The translations under genes and the position numbers were made by a program. This document shows, piece after piece, positions 1 to 8,260 of a stretch of DNA of 64,000 nt. The stretch spans positions 1 through 64,000 of the forward strand of contig JAWLFC010000005.1 in assembly GCA_041685755.1 (NCBI GenBank), given 5' to 3'. This stretch comes from Sva-07 sp041685755. GTDB taxonomy: Bacteria > Actinomycetota > Acidimicrobiia > Acidimicrobiales > Ilumatobacteraceae. The notes beneath the pieces were generated by a model. It ran no database searches. It was given only the letters and a program-made list of their open reading frames with translations, and had not been told where the DNA came from. Every line of letters begins with the position of its first letter. Positions within the stretch are counted from its first letter, which is position 1.

Positions 1-276
1 GGCGTCGCCGGTGAGCGCAGCCGCCGGCTCGGTGACGACCGGGTCCTGCGTGATCGTCTCGGGAGGATCATCCGACGTGGTCACGACCAGGACGACGCCG
101 ACCAAACCCACCACCACGGTCGCGACTGCGCCCAGCAGCCACCGCGACGTCCCCGAGGCCGCGACGCCGTGTCCGTCGTCGATGTCGCGCCGGAACGACT
201 CCGGCTCTCGGGCCGGGGGAGCGGCATCGGCCAGTTCGCCCATCGCTCGGCGGATCTCCGTGTCCAGATCGTTCAT
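1..276 (-). CDS. Putative membrane-anchored anti-sigma factor, partial at left edge
   Basis: The frame begins with ATG at 276 and stays open to the window edge (92 codons), so the C-terminus is missing. The first ~42 residues are charged and cytoplasmic-looking, followed by one hydrophobic segment (about residues 44-64) and a Thr/Pro-rich start of an extracytoplasmic part. No HxxxCxxC zinc motif is seen. Its ATG overlaps the stop codon of the upstream sigma factor gene (ATGA), so the two are translationally coupled. The position after a sigma factor and the single membrane span suggest an anti-sigma role; this is inferred from context, as no family domain is recognisable in the visible part. 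Confidence 0.6.
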   Translation of the reverse strand, partial: MNDLDTEIRRAMGELADAAPPAREPESFRRDIDDGHGVAASGTSRWLLGAVATVVVGLVGVVLVVTTSDDPPETITQDPVVTEPAAALTGDA

Positions 277-794
277 CGCAACAACACCTCCAGTTCACGG
301 CGGGCGACGGTGAGCTCGCGCTCGACCGTGCGCACCGACACGTCCAGCTCGGTCGCGATTTCGCTCGCCGAACGATCCAACCAGTACGTCAGGTAGACGA
401 CGGCACGCTGACGAGCGCTCAACCGGCCGACGGCGTCGAGCACCTCGCTGCGCACGTAGCTGTCGTACGACGACATGGATGCGGGCGACGCATCGCGCTG
501 CTCGCGCCGACGCCGTCGGGTCCGGCGTCGCTGGCGGTCGATCGCCTCGTTCATCACCGATCGCACCAGATAGGCGCGGACGTCGCGGACCGAGCGCCAC
601 ATGTCGTTCTCGACGAGGACGCGCATCACGACCGCCGCGACGACGTCGTCGGCGGACGATGGGCCGGCGACGGCGGAGGCGAAGCGCAGCAGATGATCTG
701 CGTGCTTCAGGTACTCGGCGGTCGCGTCCTGGTCCATCACCTCTACTGACGTCGCGGCGACCTGAATCCCGCCACCGCTGCGGGGCTCCGCCAT
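273..794 (-). CDS. ECF-type RNA polymerase sigma factor
   Basis: A sigma-70 family factor of about 173 residues from ATG 794. The region-2-like part contains 'MWRSVRDVRAYLVRSVMN' and a basic stretch. Region 4 ends the protein with 'LSARQRAVVYLTYWLDRSAS' and a helix-turn-helix (SEIATELDVSVRTVERELTVAR). It should direct RNA polymerase to a small regulon under control of the downstream membrane protein. The start is uncertain: ATG at 737 (Met-Asp-Gln) also fits and has a purine-rich AGAGG just before it, though very close. It follows the S51 peptidase gene by 16 bases and is probably in the same transcript. Confidence 0.85.
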   Translation of the reverse strand: MAEPRSGGGIQVAATSVEVMDQDATAEYLKHADHLLRFASAVAGPSSADDVVAAVVMRVLVENDMWRSVRDVRAYLVRSVMNEAIDRQRRRTRRRRREQRDASPASMSSYDSYVRSEVLDAVGRLSARQRAVVYLTYWLDRSASEIATELDVSVRTVERELTVARRELEVLLR

Positions 795-810
795 TGTGGC
801 ACCGAACTCG

Positions 811-1524
811 TCACGACAAATCGACGAGTTCGGCGACGGGTTCCGGGCGGCCCCGGCCGATCGCACGCCATGCGCCGTCGACGAAGATCGAGGCGGCGCC
901 TCGACCGACACCGATCATCGTTCCGTCGTCGATCAGCACGCCGCCGCACTCGGGCAGCCCCCACAGCAGCGTGTCCGGAAGCGACCACCGGCGTTCCGAC
1001 CCCGGTGACCAGTGGGGGATCGCCATGCCCGGCACGAGGCCGAGGCCCCTCGCGAGTTCATCGGAGCGACCAGGTACCCCGACATGGGCGCACAGGACCA
1101 TCGCGCCGGCCGACGCGCCCGAGATCCCGGCGCCGGACGACCAGAGCGAGATCAGCAGCTCGGCGAACGTCGGGGTGTCGTCCGGCGAGCTGGCGGTGAG
1201 CACCTCGAGCAGCCCGCTCGGCGAACCACCGGGCAGCACGATCAGCCCGATGTCGCCGTCGAGCGCCGTGACGGCTGCGGCGCGGTCGATCCGCGGATCG
1301 GGGACGACCTCGACCGTCACGCCGAGGCGGCCGTAGTGGGCGACGGTGCGCGCCGACGCGCCGTCGTAGTCGCTCCCGGGACGCGCCGCACCTGCGAGCA
1401 CGGCCACGGTGCCCTCGCAGCGCTCGAGGACCAGTCGATCCATGTCGTCGCACGGAGCGGTCAGCTCGCGCCCGCCCTGCAGGCAGATCACCCCCGGGCC
1501 GCTCGACACCCGCTCGCTCGTCAC
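811..1524 (-). CDS. Peptidase S51 / cyanophycinase-like protein
   Basis: A 237-residue protein read from GTG 1524, whose start overlaps the stop of the thioesterase gene (GTGA). The N-terminus has the family pattern GPGVICLQGG...DMDRLVLE, and the nucleophile elbow is 'GISGASAGAMVL' with the Ser in G-x-S-A-G. This is the class I glutamine-amidotransferase-like fold of S51 peptidases (dipeptidase E, cyanophycinase), which cleave after Asp. The length matches short dipeptidase-E-like members. The substrate is unknown. No signal peptide is seen, so it is probably cytoplasmic. Confidence 0.82.
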   Translation of the reverse strand: MTSERVSSGPGVICLQGGRELTAPCDDMDRLVLERCEGTVAVLAGAARPGSDYDGASARTVAHYGRLGVTVEVVPDPRIDRAAAVTALDGDIGLIVLPGGSPSGLLEVLTASSPDDTPTFAELLISLWSSGAGISGASAGAMVLCAHVGVPGRSDELARGLGLVPGMAIPHWSPGSERRWSLPDTLLWGLPECGGVLIDDGTMIGVGRGAASIFVDGAWRAIGRGRPEPVAELVDLS

Positions 1525-2264
1525 CGGCCCGGGCTCCAGCGCGCCGCGGTGAGAACGGCGCCGTCGCGGGTGATCCACGACGAGCGCACCCCGTCGCTGT
1601 CGCACGAGGTCGCGAGGTCGACCATCCCGTCGGCATCGACCGCGGCCATGTGCTCGACCACGGCCAGACCTCGGCGCGATCCCTCGGCCGGCAACGTCTC
1701 CTCGACCACCGCCCACTGGGCGGCGTTGTTGACGTGACCGAGCGGGTCGATGTCGACCCGGCGGATCGCCCACGGCCGCCGTTCGGCATCGGGCGCCGGA
1801 GCTGGGAGCTGCAGCCGCGACGAGACGCGTCGTCCGCGGGCGGCCTCGCCGTAAGCGGACGTGAAGTCGTCGCCGAGCCCGGTCGGCCGTCCCGACGTCG
1901 GGTCGACACGGATCCACAGGCTCACGGCTTCGATCGATGCGCCACGCTCGCCGGCGATCGACGTGCGACGTTCGGCCCAACTGCGCCCCGTCCCGGAACA
2001 GAACGTCGACAGCTCCAGCACCTCGCCGAGCGCGGCCGCTCGGCGGACCTCGATCATCGTCCGGCGCACGACCCAGCCGTATGCGTCGTCGAGCGCAGCA
2101 TCGGTGGCGTCATCGGTGGCGATGTCCTGGAGGTAGCGGGCGGTCGCATCCAGCCGGAGCCGGGCCCGGGCGTCGACGTCGCCGAGGCGAACCGGTCGGC
2201 ACCGTGTGAAGACGCGCCCGCCCTCGGGCCGGTCGACGAGTTCGCTGGCGGGGAGGTGGGCCAT
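1521..2264 (-). CDS. Acyl-ACP thioesterase-like hotdog protein
   Basis: A 247-residue double-hotdog protein. The first hotdog has 'RLRLDATARYLQDIATDDA', typical of FatA/FatB-type acyl-ACP thioesterases; the second has 'VDIDPLGHVNNAAQW', with the conserved D-x-x-x-HVNN pattern. It would release fatty acids from acyl carrier protein in the cytoplasm. ATG 2264 is chosen because the homologous region starts shortly after it. It heads a minus-strand run with the S51 peptidase and sigma/anti-sigma genes and is divergent from the amidase-like gene 63 bases away. Confidence 0.82.
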   Translation of the reverse strand: MAHLPASELVDRPEGGRVFTRCRPVRLGDVDARARLRLDATARYLQDIATDDATDAALDDAYGWVVRRTMIEVRRAAALGEVLELSTFCSGTGRSWAERRTSIAGERGASIEAVSLWIRVDPTSGRPTGLGDDFTSAYGEAARGRRVSSRLQLPAPAPDAERRPWAIRRVDIDPLGHVNNAAQWAVVEETLPAEGSRRGLAVVEHMAAVDADGMVDLATSCDSDGVRSSWITRDGAVLTAARWSPGR

Positions 2265-2327
2265 TCGGCCCCCGAACGTATCGGCCGCACCCGTCGGCGT
2301 CCCGACCCGCCGCGTAGGGTCGTCGAG

Positions 2328-3869
2328 ATGGCGTACGAAACGGTGAACGGGTACTGCTGGCCGCAATCGATCGCGCCCGGGGAACCGGTGTCGCTCCACC
2401 TGTCGTCAGCCGGTGGGCGACCGGTGTCGGTCGAGGTGGCGCGGCTCGGACGTCGCCGGGAGGTGGTGTTCGAGGAGCAGGGCGTCCCCGCTGACGACCA
2501 TCCCACGCCGACCGACGCCCCCGAGCACGGCTGTGGCTGGCCGGCCGCCTCCGAGATCACGGTCGGATCGGGCTGGCGGTCGGGGTACTACGAGGTGCTG
2601 CTCACGATCGACGTCGACGGCAAGGTACGCACGAGCCGGGCGTTCTTCGTCGTCCGCCCGGACCTGGCGACGACGACGGCCACGATGCTGTGGGCGATCG
2701 ACACCAACACCTGGCACGCCTACAACGACTTCGGTGGCCGCAACCTCTACACCGGCGCCACGCAGTCGTCGATGCTGCGACCGATGGCGCCCGGCTATCT
2801 GTACAAGCCGCCCGGCGCCGGCCAGCGGGTCACGTCGATCCACCCGCCCGACCCGCAGTCGGCCAGCCACGTCGGCTATCTGCGGATGAACCACCTGTCG
2901 CCCTACGGCGGGTCGGCGGGTTGGCCGAACTGGAGCGGGCCGTTCGTCGAGTGGGCCGAGCGCGAGGGCTACGCGATCGACGTCGTCACGAACGCCGATC
3001 TCGAGGAGCACCCGGAGCTGCTCGGGCCCGAGTCGCCGTACTCGCTGTACCTGTCGATCGGCCACGACGAGTACTGGTCGGCCCCGATGCGCGACACGGT
3101 GGAGGCGTTCACCGCGCGCGGCGGGCACGCCGCGTTCTTCTCGGGGAACACGTCGTTCTGGCAGGTCCGGCTCGAAGACCCGACGGGTCCCGACGGATCC
3201 GGCCCGGCGTCGACGATGGTCGGCTACAAGGGCTTCTTCAAGCAGGACCCGGTGTTCGGCACCGATCGCCAGGCCGAGCTGACCACCATCTGGTCCGACC
3301 ACCTGCTGGAGCGACCCGAGAACCACATGACCGGCGTCAGCTTCAGCCGCGGCGGCTACCACCGCATCGGCAAGCGAGCGACGAAGGGCGCCGGCGGCTA
3401 CACGCTCCACCGGCCCGAGCACTGGATCTTCGACGGCACCGGCCTCGACTACGGCGACCTGCTCGGTGCGTCGGCGACGATCGTCGGCTACGAGTGCGAC
3501 GGCTGCGACTTCACCTACCGCGACGGGTTGCCGTACCCGACCGGCGTCGACGGCACGCCGGCGAACTTCGAGATCCTCGGAACCGCTCCGGCCGCGCACT
3601 TCAGCCGCACGACCGCGTCACGTCCGCCGGCACCCCACGAACCCGCCGAGGACGAATTCATCGCATCCCGGCTCTTCGACACCCGCGACCCCGCAGCGGT
3701 CGAACGGATCACCCACGGCCATGCGGTGCTCGGCACGTTCGTGACCTCCGGCGGCGGGACGGTGATCACCAGCGGCTGCACCGACTGGGTGTGGGGCCTC
3801 GCCGAACGCGACCGCGACGTCGAGCAGATCACCCGCAACATCTTCGACCGCCTCGGCCACCGATCCTGA
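2328..3869 (+). CDS. N,N-dimethylformamidase large-subunit-like protein
   Basis: A 513-residue protein. The central and C-terminal part matches the dimethylformamidase beta-subunit-like domain: 'SIGHDEYWSAPMRDTVEAF' followed by GGHAAFFSGNTSFWQVR and a late 'GCTDWVWGL'. The N-terminal ~100 residues form a beta-rich domain (SIAPGEPVSLHLSS). DMFase hydrolyses formamides, but this domain is widespread in proteins of unknown substrate, and no small-subunit gene lies nearby, so only the family is assigned. A strong palindrome follows its stop codon, shared with the convergent crotonase gene. Confidence 0.75.
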   Translation: MAYETVNGYCWPQSIAPGEPVSLHLSSAGGRPVSVEVARLGRRREVVFEEQGVPADDHPTPTDAPEHGCGWPAASEITVGSGWRSGYYEVLLTIDVDGKVRTSRAFFVVRPDLATTTATMLWAIDTNTWHAYNDFGGRNLYTGATQSSMLRPMAPGYLYKPPGAGQRVTSIHPPDPQSASHVGYLRMNHLSPYGGSAGWPNWSGPFVEWAEREGYAIDVVTNADLEEHPELLGPESPYSLYLSIGHDEYWSAPMRDTVEAFTARGGHAAFFSGNTSFWQVRLEDPTGPDGSGPASTMVGYKGFFKQDPVFGTDRQAELTTIWSDHLLERPENHMTGVSFSRGGYHRIGKRATKGAGGYTLHRPEHWIFDGTGLDYGDLLGASATIVGYECDGCDFTYRDGLPYPTGVDGTPANFEILGTAPAAHFSRTTASRPPAPHEPAEDEFIASRLFDTRDPAAVERITHGHAVLGTFVTSGGGTVITSGCTDWVWGLAERDRDVEQITRNIFDRLGHRS

Positions 3870-3870
3870 G

Positions 3871-3903
3871 CGTTACGCCGGGGGTCTGACCCCTGGCGTA
3901 ACG
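3871..3903. terminator. Near-perfect 33-base palindrome between convergent genes (constant-tip hairpin, copy 1)
   Basis: Arms CGTTACGCC (3871-3879) and GGCGTAACG (3895-3903) enclose the core GGGGTCTGACCCC (3881-3893). The one imperfect pair would be G-U in RNA. It lies in the 35 bases between the amidase-like gene and the crotonase gene and would fold on either strand, so it probably ends both transcripts although there is no U tract. The same core occurs at 11996-12008 with unrelated arms. Confidence 0.7.
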
Positions 3904-3904
3904 G

Positions 3905-4738
3905 TCAGGCTTCGTTGCGGATGGTCGTGATGCCGCTGGGGTCGACGAGCGAGTCGAACTTCAGGCGGTTGTGGCTGTGGCCGACGTGGTGCAGGCCGAA
4001 CGCCGACTGCAGCGCCGTGTACTGACCCATCGCGTCGAGCGCGTTGTTGACCGACTGCTTGGCGAGCGTCAGGCCGAACATCGGGCGTCGGGCGATGTGC
4101 GCCGCCATCTCCAAGGTCGCCGACTCGAGCTCGTCGAGCGGGACCACCTTGTTGACCATCCCGTGCATCAACGCCTCCTGGGCGGTGATCGCCCGTCCGG
4201 TGAACAGCATCTCCTTGGCCAACCGGGCGCCGGCCTCGTACGGGTGCGTGAAGTACTCGTGGCCGTTCACCCCGAACGCCACCACCGGGTCGGAGAACGT
4301 CGCCTCCTCCGAGCAGATCACGAGGTCCATCGGCCACACCAGCATCAACCCGCCGGCGATCACCTTGCCCTGCACGGACGCGATGGTCGGCTTGGCGATG
4401 TTGCGCCAGCGCCAGCACATGCCCACGTACATCTCGGCCTCGCGCGCCATGTACCCCTCGGCGCCGTCGGCGTCGAAGTGACACTGGGTGCCGATCGTGT
4501 GCAGCTCGTCCATGTCGGGATCGAGGTCGGCGAGGTCGTGGCCGGACGAGAAGTGCTTGCCGTCGGCGGCCAGCACGATGCAGCGGACGTCGTCGTCACG
4601 GGCGGCGACGTCGAAGGCCTCGTTGACCTCGGAGATCATCAGGTAGTTCTGCGCGTTCGCCATCTCCGCCCGGGCCAGCGTGATGCGGGCGACACGCTCG
4701 GCGGGCCGGTCGTAGCGGACGTGGTTCCAGTCGTTCAT
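3905..4738 (-). CDS. Enoyl-CoA hydratase/isomerase (crotonase) family protein
   Basis: A 277-residue crotonase-fold protein. The oxyanion-hole strands are visible as 'KHFSSGHDL' and 'GKVIAGGLMLVWPMDLVIC'. The two glutamates used by true hydratases are not evident: the usual GGGxE is GGLML and the later PE is DP. It may therefore act on another acyl-CoA reaction. ATG 4738 is supported by a GAGGGAG ribosome-binding site. It follows the LLM oxidoreductase gene by 20 bases and is presumably co-transcribed, suggesting a shared CoA-ester catabolic step. Confidence 0.85.
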   Translation of the reverse strand: MNDWNHVRYDRPAERVARITLARAEMANAQNYLMISEVNEAFDVAARDDDVRCIVLAADGKHFSSGHDLADLDPDMDELHTIGTQCHFDADGAEGYMAREAEMYVGMCWRWRNIAKPTIASVQGKVIAGGLMLVWPMDLVICSEEATFSDPVVAFGVNGHEYFTHPYEAGARLAKEMLFTGRAITAQEALMHGMVNKVVPLDELESATLEMAAHIARRPMFGLTLAKQSVNNALDAMGQYTALQSAFGLHHVGHSHNRLKFDSLVDPSGITTIRNEA

Positions 4739-4758
4739 CTCGACTCCCTCGATTCTCG

Positions 4759-5658
4759 TCAGTTCGTCGGGGCGAGGGTCTCGAGGAGGTTCCAGTCGAG
4801 ATCGAGCCGGCCCACGGTCGACACCGGTTGGATGCAGACGTGGTCGGCGCCGGCGTCGAAGTGGGCCTCGATGCCGGCGCGCACCCGGTCCTCGTCGCCC
4901 CACACGACGACGTGGTCGACGAAGCGGTCGGCGCGCTGTTCGATCTCGTCCTCGGTGAAGCCGAGGCGCTTCCAGTTGTTGCGGTAGTTCGGCAGGTTCG
5001 CGTAGATGCCGATCTGGGCGATCGCCGCGGCGCGAGCGGCCTCGGCGTCGGTCGACAGGATCACCTTCTGCTCGACGCACAGCAGCTTGTCGGGCCCGAT
5101 CGCGGCGCGAGCCTCGGCGGTGTGTTCCGGCGTGGTGAAGTACGGATGGGCGCCGTCGGCCGCTTCGGCGGACAGCTCGAGCATCTTCGGCCCGAGCGCG
5201 GCGAGCAGGCGTGGCGTCGGCTCGGCCGGGGGAACCGCCATGTACATGCCGGCGGCGGCGTCCATCGCTGCGAGGTACTCGCGCATCTTGGTGAGCGGCT
5301 TGGAATAGTCGAGGCCCCGGGCGCCCTCGACCATCGGGCTGTGGCTCACGCCGAGGCCGAGTACCAGCCGTCCGCCGGTCTGTTCGTTCACGGTGTTCGC
5401 CGCCTGGACCATCGATCCCGGATGCCGGTTGAAGATCGACGCGATTCCGGTGGCGAGCTGCAGGGTGCTGGTCTGTGATCCGAGCCAGGCCAGATGTGAG
5501 AACGGGTCGCGCCCCAGCGTCTCGGGAATCCAGAGCGTCGAGTAGCCGAGTGACTCGATCCGGGCCGCGGTCTCTCCGGCCGCTCCGGCCGCCATGGCGT
5601 CCAGGAAGTACCACACGCCGAGGCGGTTCGGGCCGGACAGTCGATCTCGTGCGCTCAT
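4759..5658 (-). CDS. LLM-class F420-dependent oxidoreductase
   Basis: A 299-residue luciferase-like monooxygenase-fold protein. It opens with 'LGVWYFLDAM', has 'SLGYSTLWIPETLGRDPF' and the family loop 'GTGIASIFNRHPG'-type segment, and ends with 'DHVCIQPVSTVGR'. Actinobacterial proteins of this subgroup use coenzyme F420 rather than FMN; this is family knowledge, and the cofactor is not proved here. ATG 5658 is preferred over an upstream in-frame start because homology begins directly after it. It is followed by the crotonase gene in the same direction. Confidence 0.82.
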   Translation of the reverse strand: MSARDRLSGPNRLGVWYFLDAMAAGAAGETAARIESLGYSTLWIPETLGRDPFSHLAWLGSQTSTLQLATGIASIFNRHPGSMVQAANTVNEQTGGRLVLGLGVSHSPMVEGARGLDYSKPLTKMREYLAAMDAAAGMYMAVPPAEPTPRLLAALGPKMLELSAEAADGAHPYFTTPEHTAEARAAIGPDKLLCVEQKVILSTDAEAARAAAIAQIGIYANLPNYRNNWKRLGFTEDEIEQRADRFVDHVVVWGDEDRVRAGIEAHFDAGADHVCIQPVSTVGRLDLDWNLLETLAPTN

Positions 5659-5718
5659 GGTGACGAACCTATGCGACGGATCGTCCACCGTCCGATCCGG
5701 CCGCACCGCGCGGCAATC

Positions 5719-6099
5719 TCAGGTCGGTGGTGGGCGGTGGAGGAACCAGTCGCCCGACGGGATCGGGGTGAGGGTGAGGCCGGAACCGTAGGCGTACGCC
5801 CAGGCGTCGATGCCCATCCCGGTCCGGACCGTGACCCGCGAATACTCGCCCCCGACGATGTCCTCGACCTCGTCGAGGACATCGAGCGCCCGGCCGATCG
5901 AGGTCTCCAGCAACGCCAGTCGCTGGCCGACGATCGTGCCTCCGGTGTCGAAGACCGCTGCCGGGTAGTCGAGCCCGGTGTCGAACAGGCTGCCGTCGGC
6001 GGTGTCGGTCACCCCACCGTCGACGACGAATGGCTCGAGGATCGCCCAGCGCACGTCGCCCGGCCGCAGGGTCCCGTAGACGAAGACGTGGCGGATCAT
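5719..6099 (-). CDS. Gamma-glutamylcyclotransferase (AIG2-like) family protein
   Basis: A 126-residue protein beginning MIRHVFVYGTLRPGD, which carries the family's N-terminal YGTLR motif. The expected acidic catalytic residue may be in 'LDEVEDIVGGEYSR', matching the E-G-x-x-Y-x-R pattern of this fold. Members cleave gamma-glutamyl amines or peptides; with a polyamine-type transporter directly upstream, a gamma-glutamyl-polyamine substrate is conceivable but only inferred. ATG 6099 is chosen because the motif starts there. A 10-base-pair hairpin separates it from potD. Confidence 0.72.
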   Translation of the reverse strand: MIRHVFVYGTLRPGDVRWAILEPFVVDGGVTDTADGSLFDTGLDYPAAVFDTGGTIVGQRLALLETSIGRALDVLDEVEDIVGGEYSRVTVRTGMGIDAWAYAYGSGLTLTPIPSGDWFLHRPPPT

Positions 6100-6116
6100 G
6101 TCGATCGAACCGATCC

Positions 6117-6155
6117 GGGCGCGTTCTGTACCGGTTTGCGGCACCGAACGCGCCC
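6117..6155 (-). terminator. Hairpin between potD and the cyclotransferase gene
   Basis: A perfect 10-base inverted repeat, GGGCGCGTTC (6117-6126) and GAACGCGCCC (6146-6155), with a 19-base loop. It begins 17 bases after the potD stop. No T-run follows, so it could be a partial terminator or an mRNA-stabilising structure rather than a classical terminator. Confidence 0.5.
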
Positions 6156-6172
6156 AGATCGAGAACGGGATC

Positions 6173-7315
6173 TCAGCCCTTGGCTTCGGTGAAGGCGTCG
6201 GAGAAGTTGATCTCGAAGTCGCCGGTGTCCTCGATGAGCTCGAGGCTCTCCTCGCCGCCGGCCAGCACCTCGGGATCGTCGAGGAACGCCAGGAGGTCCT
6301 CGTCGAGGAACGGCTTCGCCGCCTCGTTCGGGGTGGTGTAGTAGTTCCAGTTCGCCAGCGCCGCGCCCTGCTCGCCGTCCATCAACCAGTTGATGAACGT
6401 GTGGGCCGTGCACGGGCTCGGTGCGTCGAACGGGATCGCCATGTTGTCGATCCAGCGGGTGCCGCCCTCCTCGGGCACGAAGTAGACGTAGCGGTCGGTG
6501 CCCTCGTCGGTCTCGAGGATCTGGACGAACATGTCGCCCGAGAAGCCGTGGGCGATCGCCGTCTCGCCGCTCGTCAGGAACTCGTCGGCGGAGTCGGTGT
6601 TGAACGCCGCGAGGTTGCCGCTCGCCGACGCGACGAGGTCACGCGCTTCGTTCAGCTCGTCCATGCTCGTCGTGTTCAGCGAGTAGCCGAGGTACTTGAG
6701 CGCCGCCCCGAGCGTCTCGCGGGGGTCGTTGAGCAGCGAGATCTGCCCGCTGAACTGACCGGCGAACTCCGGATCGAAGACGATGCTCCAGCTGCGCGGG
6801 AAGTCGGTGCCGACCACCGCGGTGTCGACGGCCAGGCCCGTGGTGCCGGCCTGGTACGGAACCGAGTAGGTGTTGTCCGGGTCGTACGGGAGTCCCTGGA
6901 ACTCCTCGGACAGGTTCGCCAGGTTCGGGATGGCGTCCTGGTTCAACGGCTGGATGAACTCACCGGCGATCATGATCGACACCATGTAGTCCGACGGCAC
7001 GATCACGCTGTAGCCGGAGTTGCCGGCCTGGATCTGCGGCAGCATCGCCTCGTTCGAGTCGTACACGTCCATCGTGGCGCTGATGCCGTACTCGTCGGCG
7101 AACGCCTGGAGCTGTTCGGGGTCGATGTACTCGGCCCAGTTGAACAGTGCCAGGTCGCCGTCGACCTCGTCGACGGCGCACTCGGCGGTCTCGCCGTCGC
7201 CCGACCCGTCGCCGTCGCCGTTGTCGTCGTCGCTCCCGCAGGCCCCGGCCACGAGGGCCAGGGTGAGTGGGATGGCGGCGATGCGGGTGGTGCGCCCGAT
7301 CGTTGATTTTCTCAT
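6173..7315 (-). CDS. potD: Spermidine/putrescine-type ABC transporter substrate-binding lipoprotein
   Basis: A 380-residue lipoprotein. The signal has a charged n-region (MRKSTIGRTTR), a hydrophobic core and the lipobox VAGAC, followed by an Asp/Gly-rich linker. The mature part follows the PotD pattern, with 'LALFNWAEYIDPEQLQAF' near the start and YSVIVPSDYMV. It would bind a polyamine outside the membrane and deliver it to the adjacent permeases. AAGGGGAG supports the ATG. It is the last transporter gene of a minus-strand operon ordered ATPase, permease, permease, binding protein. The exact ligand (putrescine, spermidine or another amine) cannot be read from the sequence. Confidence 0.9.
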   Translation of the reverse strand: MRKSTIGRTTRIAAIPLTLALVAGACGSDDDNGDGDGSGDGETAECAVDEVDGDLALFNWAEYIDPEQLQAFADEYGISATMDVYDSNEAMLPQIQAGNSGYSVIVPSDYMVSIMIAGEFIQPLNQDAIPNLANLSEEFQGLPYDPDNTYSVPYQAGTTGLAVDTAVVGTDFPRSWSIVFDPEFAGQFSGQISLLNDPRETLGAALKYLGYSLNTTSMDELNEARDLVASASGNLAAFNTDSADEFLTSGETAIAHGFSGDMFVQILETDEGTDRYVYFVPEEGGTRWIDNMAIPFDAPSPCTAHTFINWLMDGEQGAALANWNYYTTPNEAAKPFLDEDLLAFLDDPEVLAGGEESLELIEDTGDFEINFSDAFTEAKG

Positions 7316-7375
7316 GGTGTCTCCCCTTGTTGGTGATTGCTGTTGGTGGTGGTGTTCACGCTGGCCACTCGCCGC

Positions 7376-8260
7376 TCACGCTGCGGCTCGCGGGCCGACG
7401 GCGCCGTCGTCGGACGGTGCGGTCGACTGCTCCGTGCCGCCGCGGCGTTGGAGCACGAGCGACAACAGTACGAGCACGATCGACACGACGAGCATCACCA
7501 CCGACACCGCGTTGATGAGCGGCGTGACACCTCGCCGGATGAGGCCGAAGACGTACACCGGCAGCGTGGTCGATCCGGGTCCGGCGACGAACTGGGTGAT
7601 GACGACGTCGTCGAGCGACAGCGTCAGCGCGAGGAGCGCTCCACCGGCGACGCCCGGTGCGATCAGCGGCAGCGTCACGTGACGGAACGTCTGCCACCTC
7701 GTGGCGTACAGGTCGAGCGCTGCCTCCTCCAGCCGTTCGTCCATCCCGTTCAACCGGGCCCGGACCACGACCGAGACGAAACTGATGCAGAAGGCGATGT
7801 GACTCAGCGTGATCGTCGTCAGACCCTTGCCCCACTGGGTGCCGAACACGTCGTTGGCGATGTCGATCGACTGCGAGAAGAACAGCAGCATCATCACCGC
7901 CATCGTCACGTCGGGGATGATGATCGGCAGGTACAGCAGTGCGTCGAACACGCGCTGGCCGCGGAAGCGGAAGCGTTCGAGCGCCAGTGCCGCCATCGTG
8001 CCGAGCACGACCGAGACGACCGTGGTGACGAACGCGACCCGCAGCGACACCCAGATCGCATCCTGGATCGGTTCGTTCCGAGCGAAGTCCCGGTACCAGT
8101 CGAAGGTCAGGCCACCCCACGTGCCGACGTTGCGGTTGTCGCTGAACGAGAAGACCACCAGCAGGATGATCGGGGCATAGAAGAACAGGTAGACGAGGAC
8201 TGCGTTGGCCGACAGGAACGCCTTGGTGCCGCCCCGGGGGCGGGCGGTGCTCTCGCTCAC
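7376..8260 (-). CDS. potC: Polyamine-type ABC transporter permease (PotC-like)
   Basis: A 294-residue inner-membrane protein with six predicted spans; the first is AVLVYLFFYAPIILLVVF. The cytoplasmic EAA loop, which contacts the ATPase, is 'EEAALDLYATRWQTFRHVTL'. The GTG start at 8260 overlaps the potB stop (GTGA), giving translational coupling and deciding the start over longer in-frame options. It pairs with PotB to form the channel. The C-terminus ends in a short polar tail. Confidence 0.88.
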   Translation of the reverse strand: MSESTARPRGGTKAFLSANAVLVYLFFYAPIILLVVFSFSDNRNVGTWGGLTFDWYRDFARNEPIQDAIWVSLRVAFVTTVVSVVLGTMAALALERFRFRGQRVFDALLYLPIIIPDVTMAVMMLLFFSQSIDIANDVFGTQWGKGLTTITLSHIAFCISFVSVVVRARLNGMDERLEEAALDLYATRWQTFRHVTLPLIAPGVAGGALLALTLSLDDVVITQFVAGPGSTTLPVYVFGLIRRGVTPLINAVSVVMLVVSIVLVLLSLVLQRRGGTEQSTAPSDDGAVGPRAAA

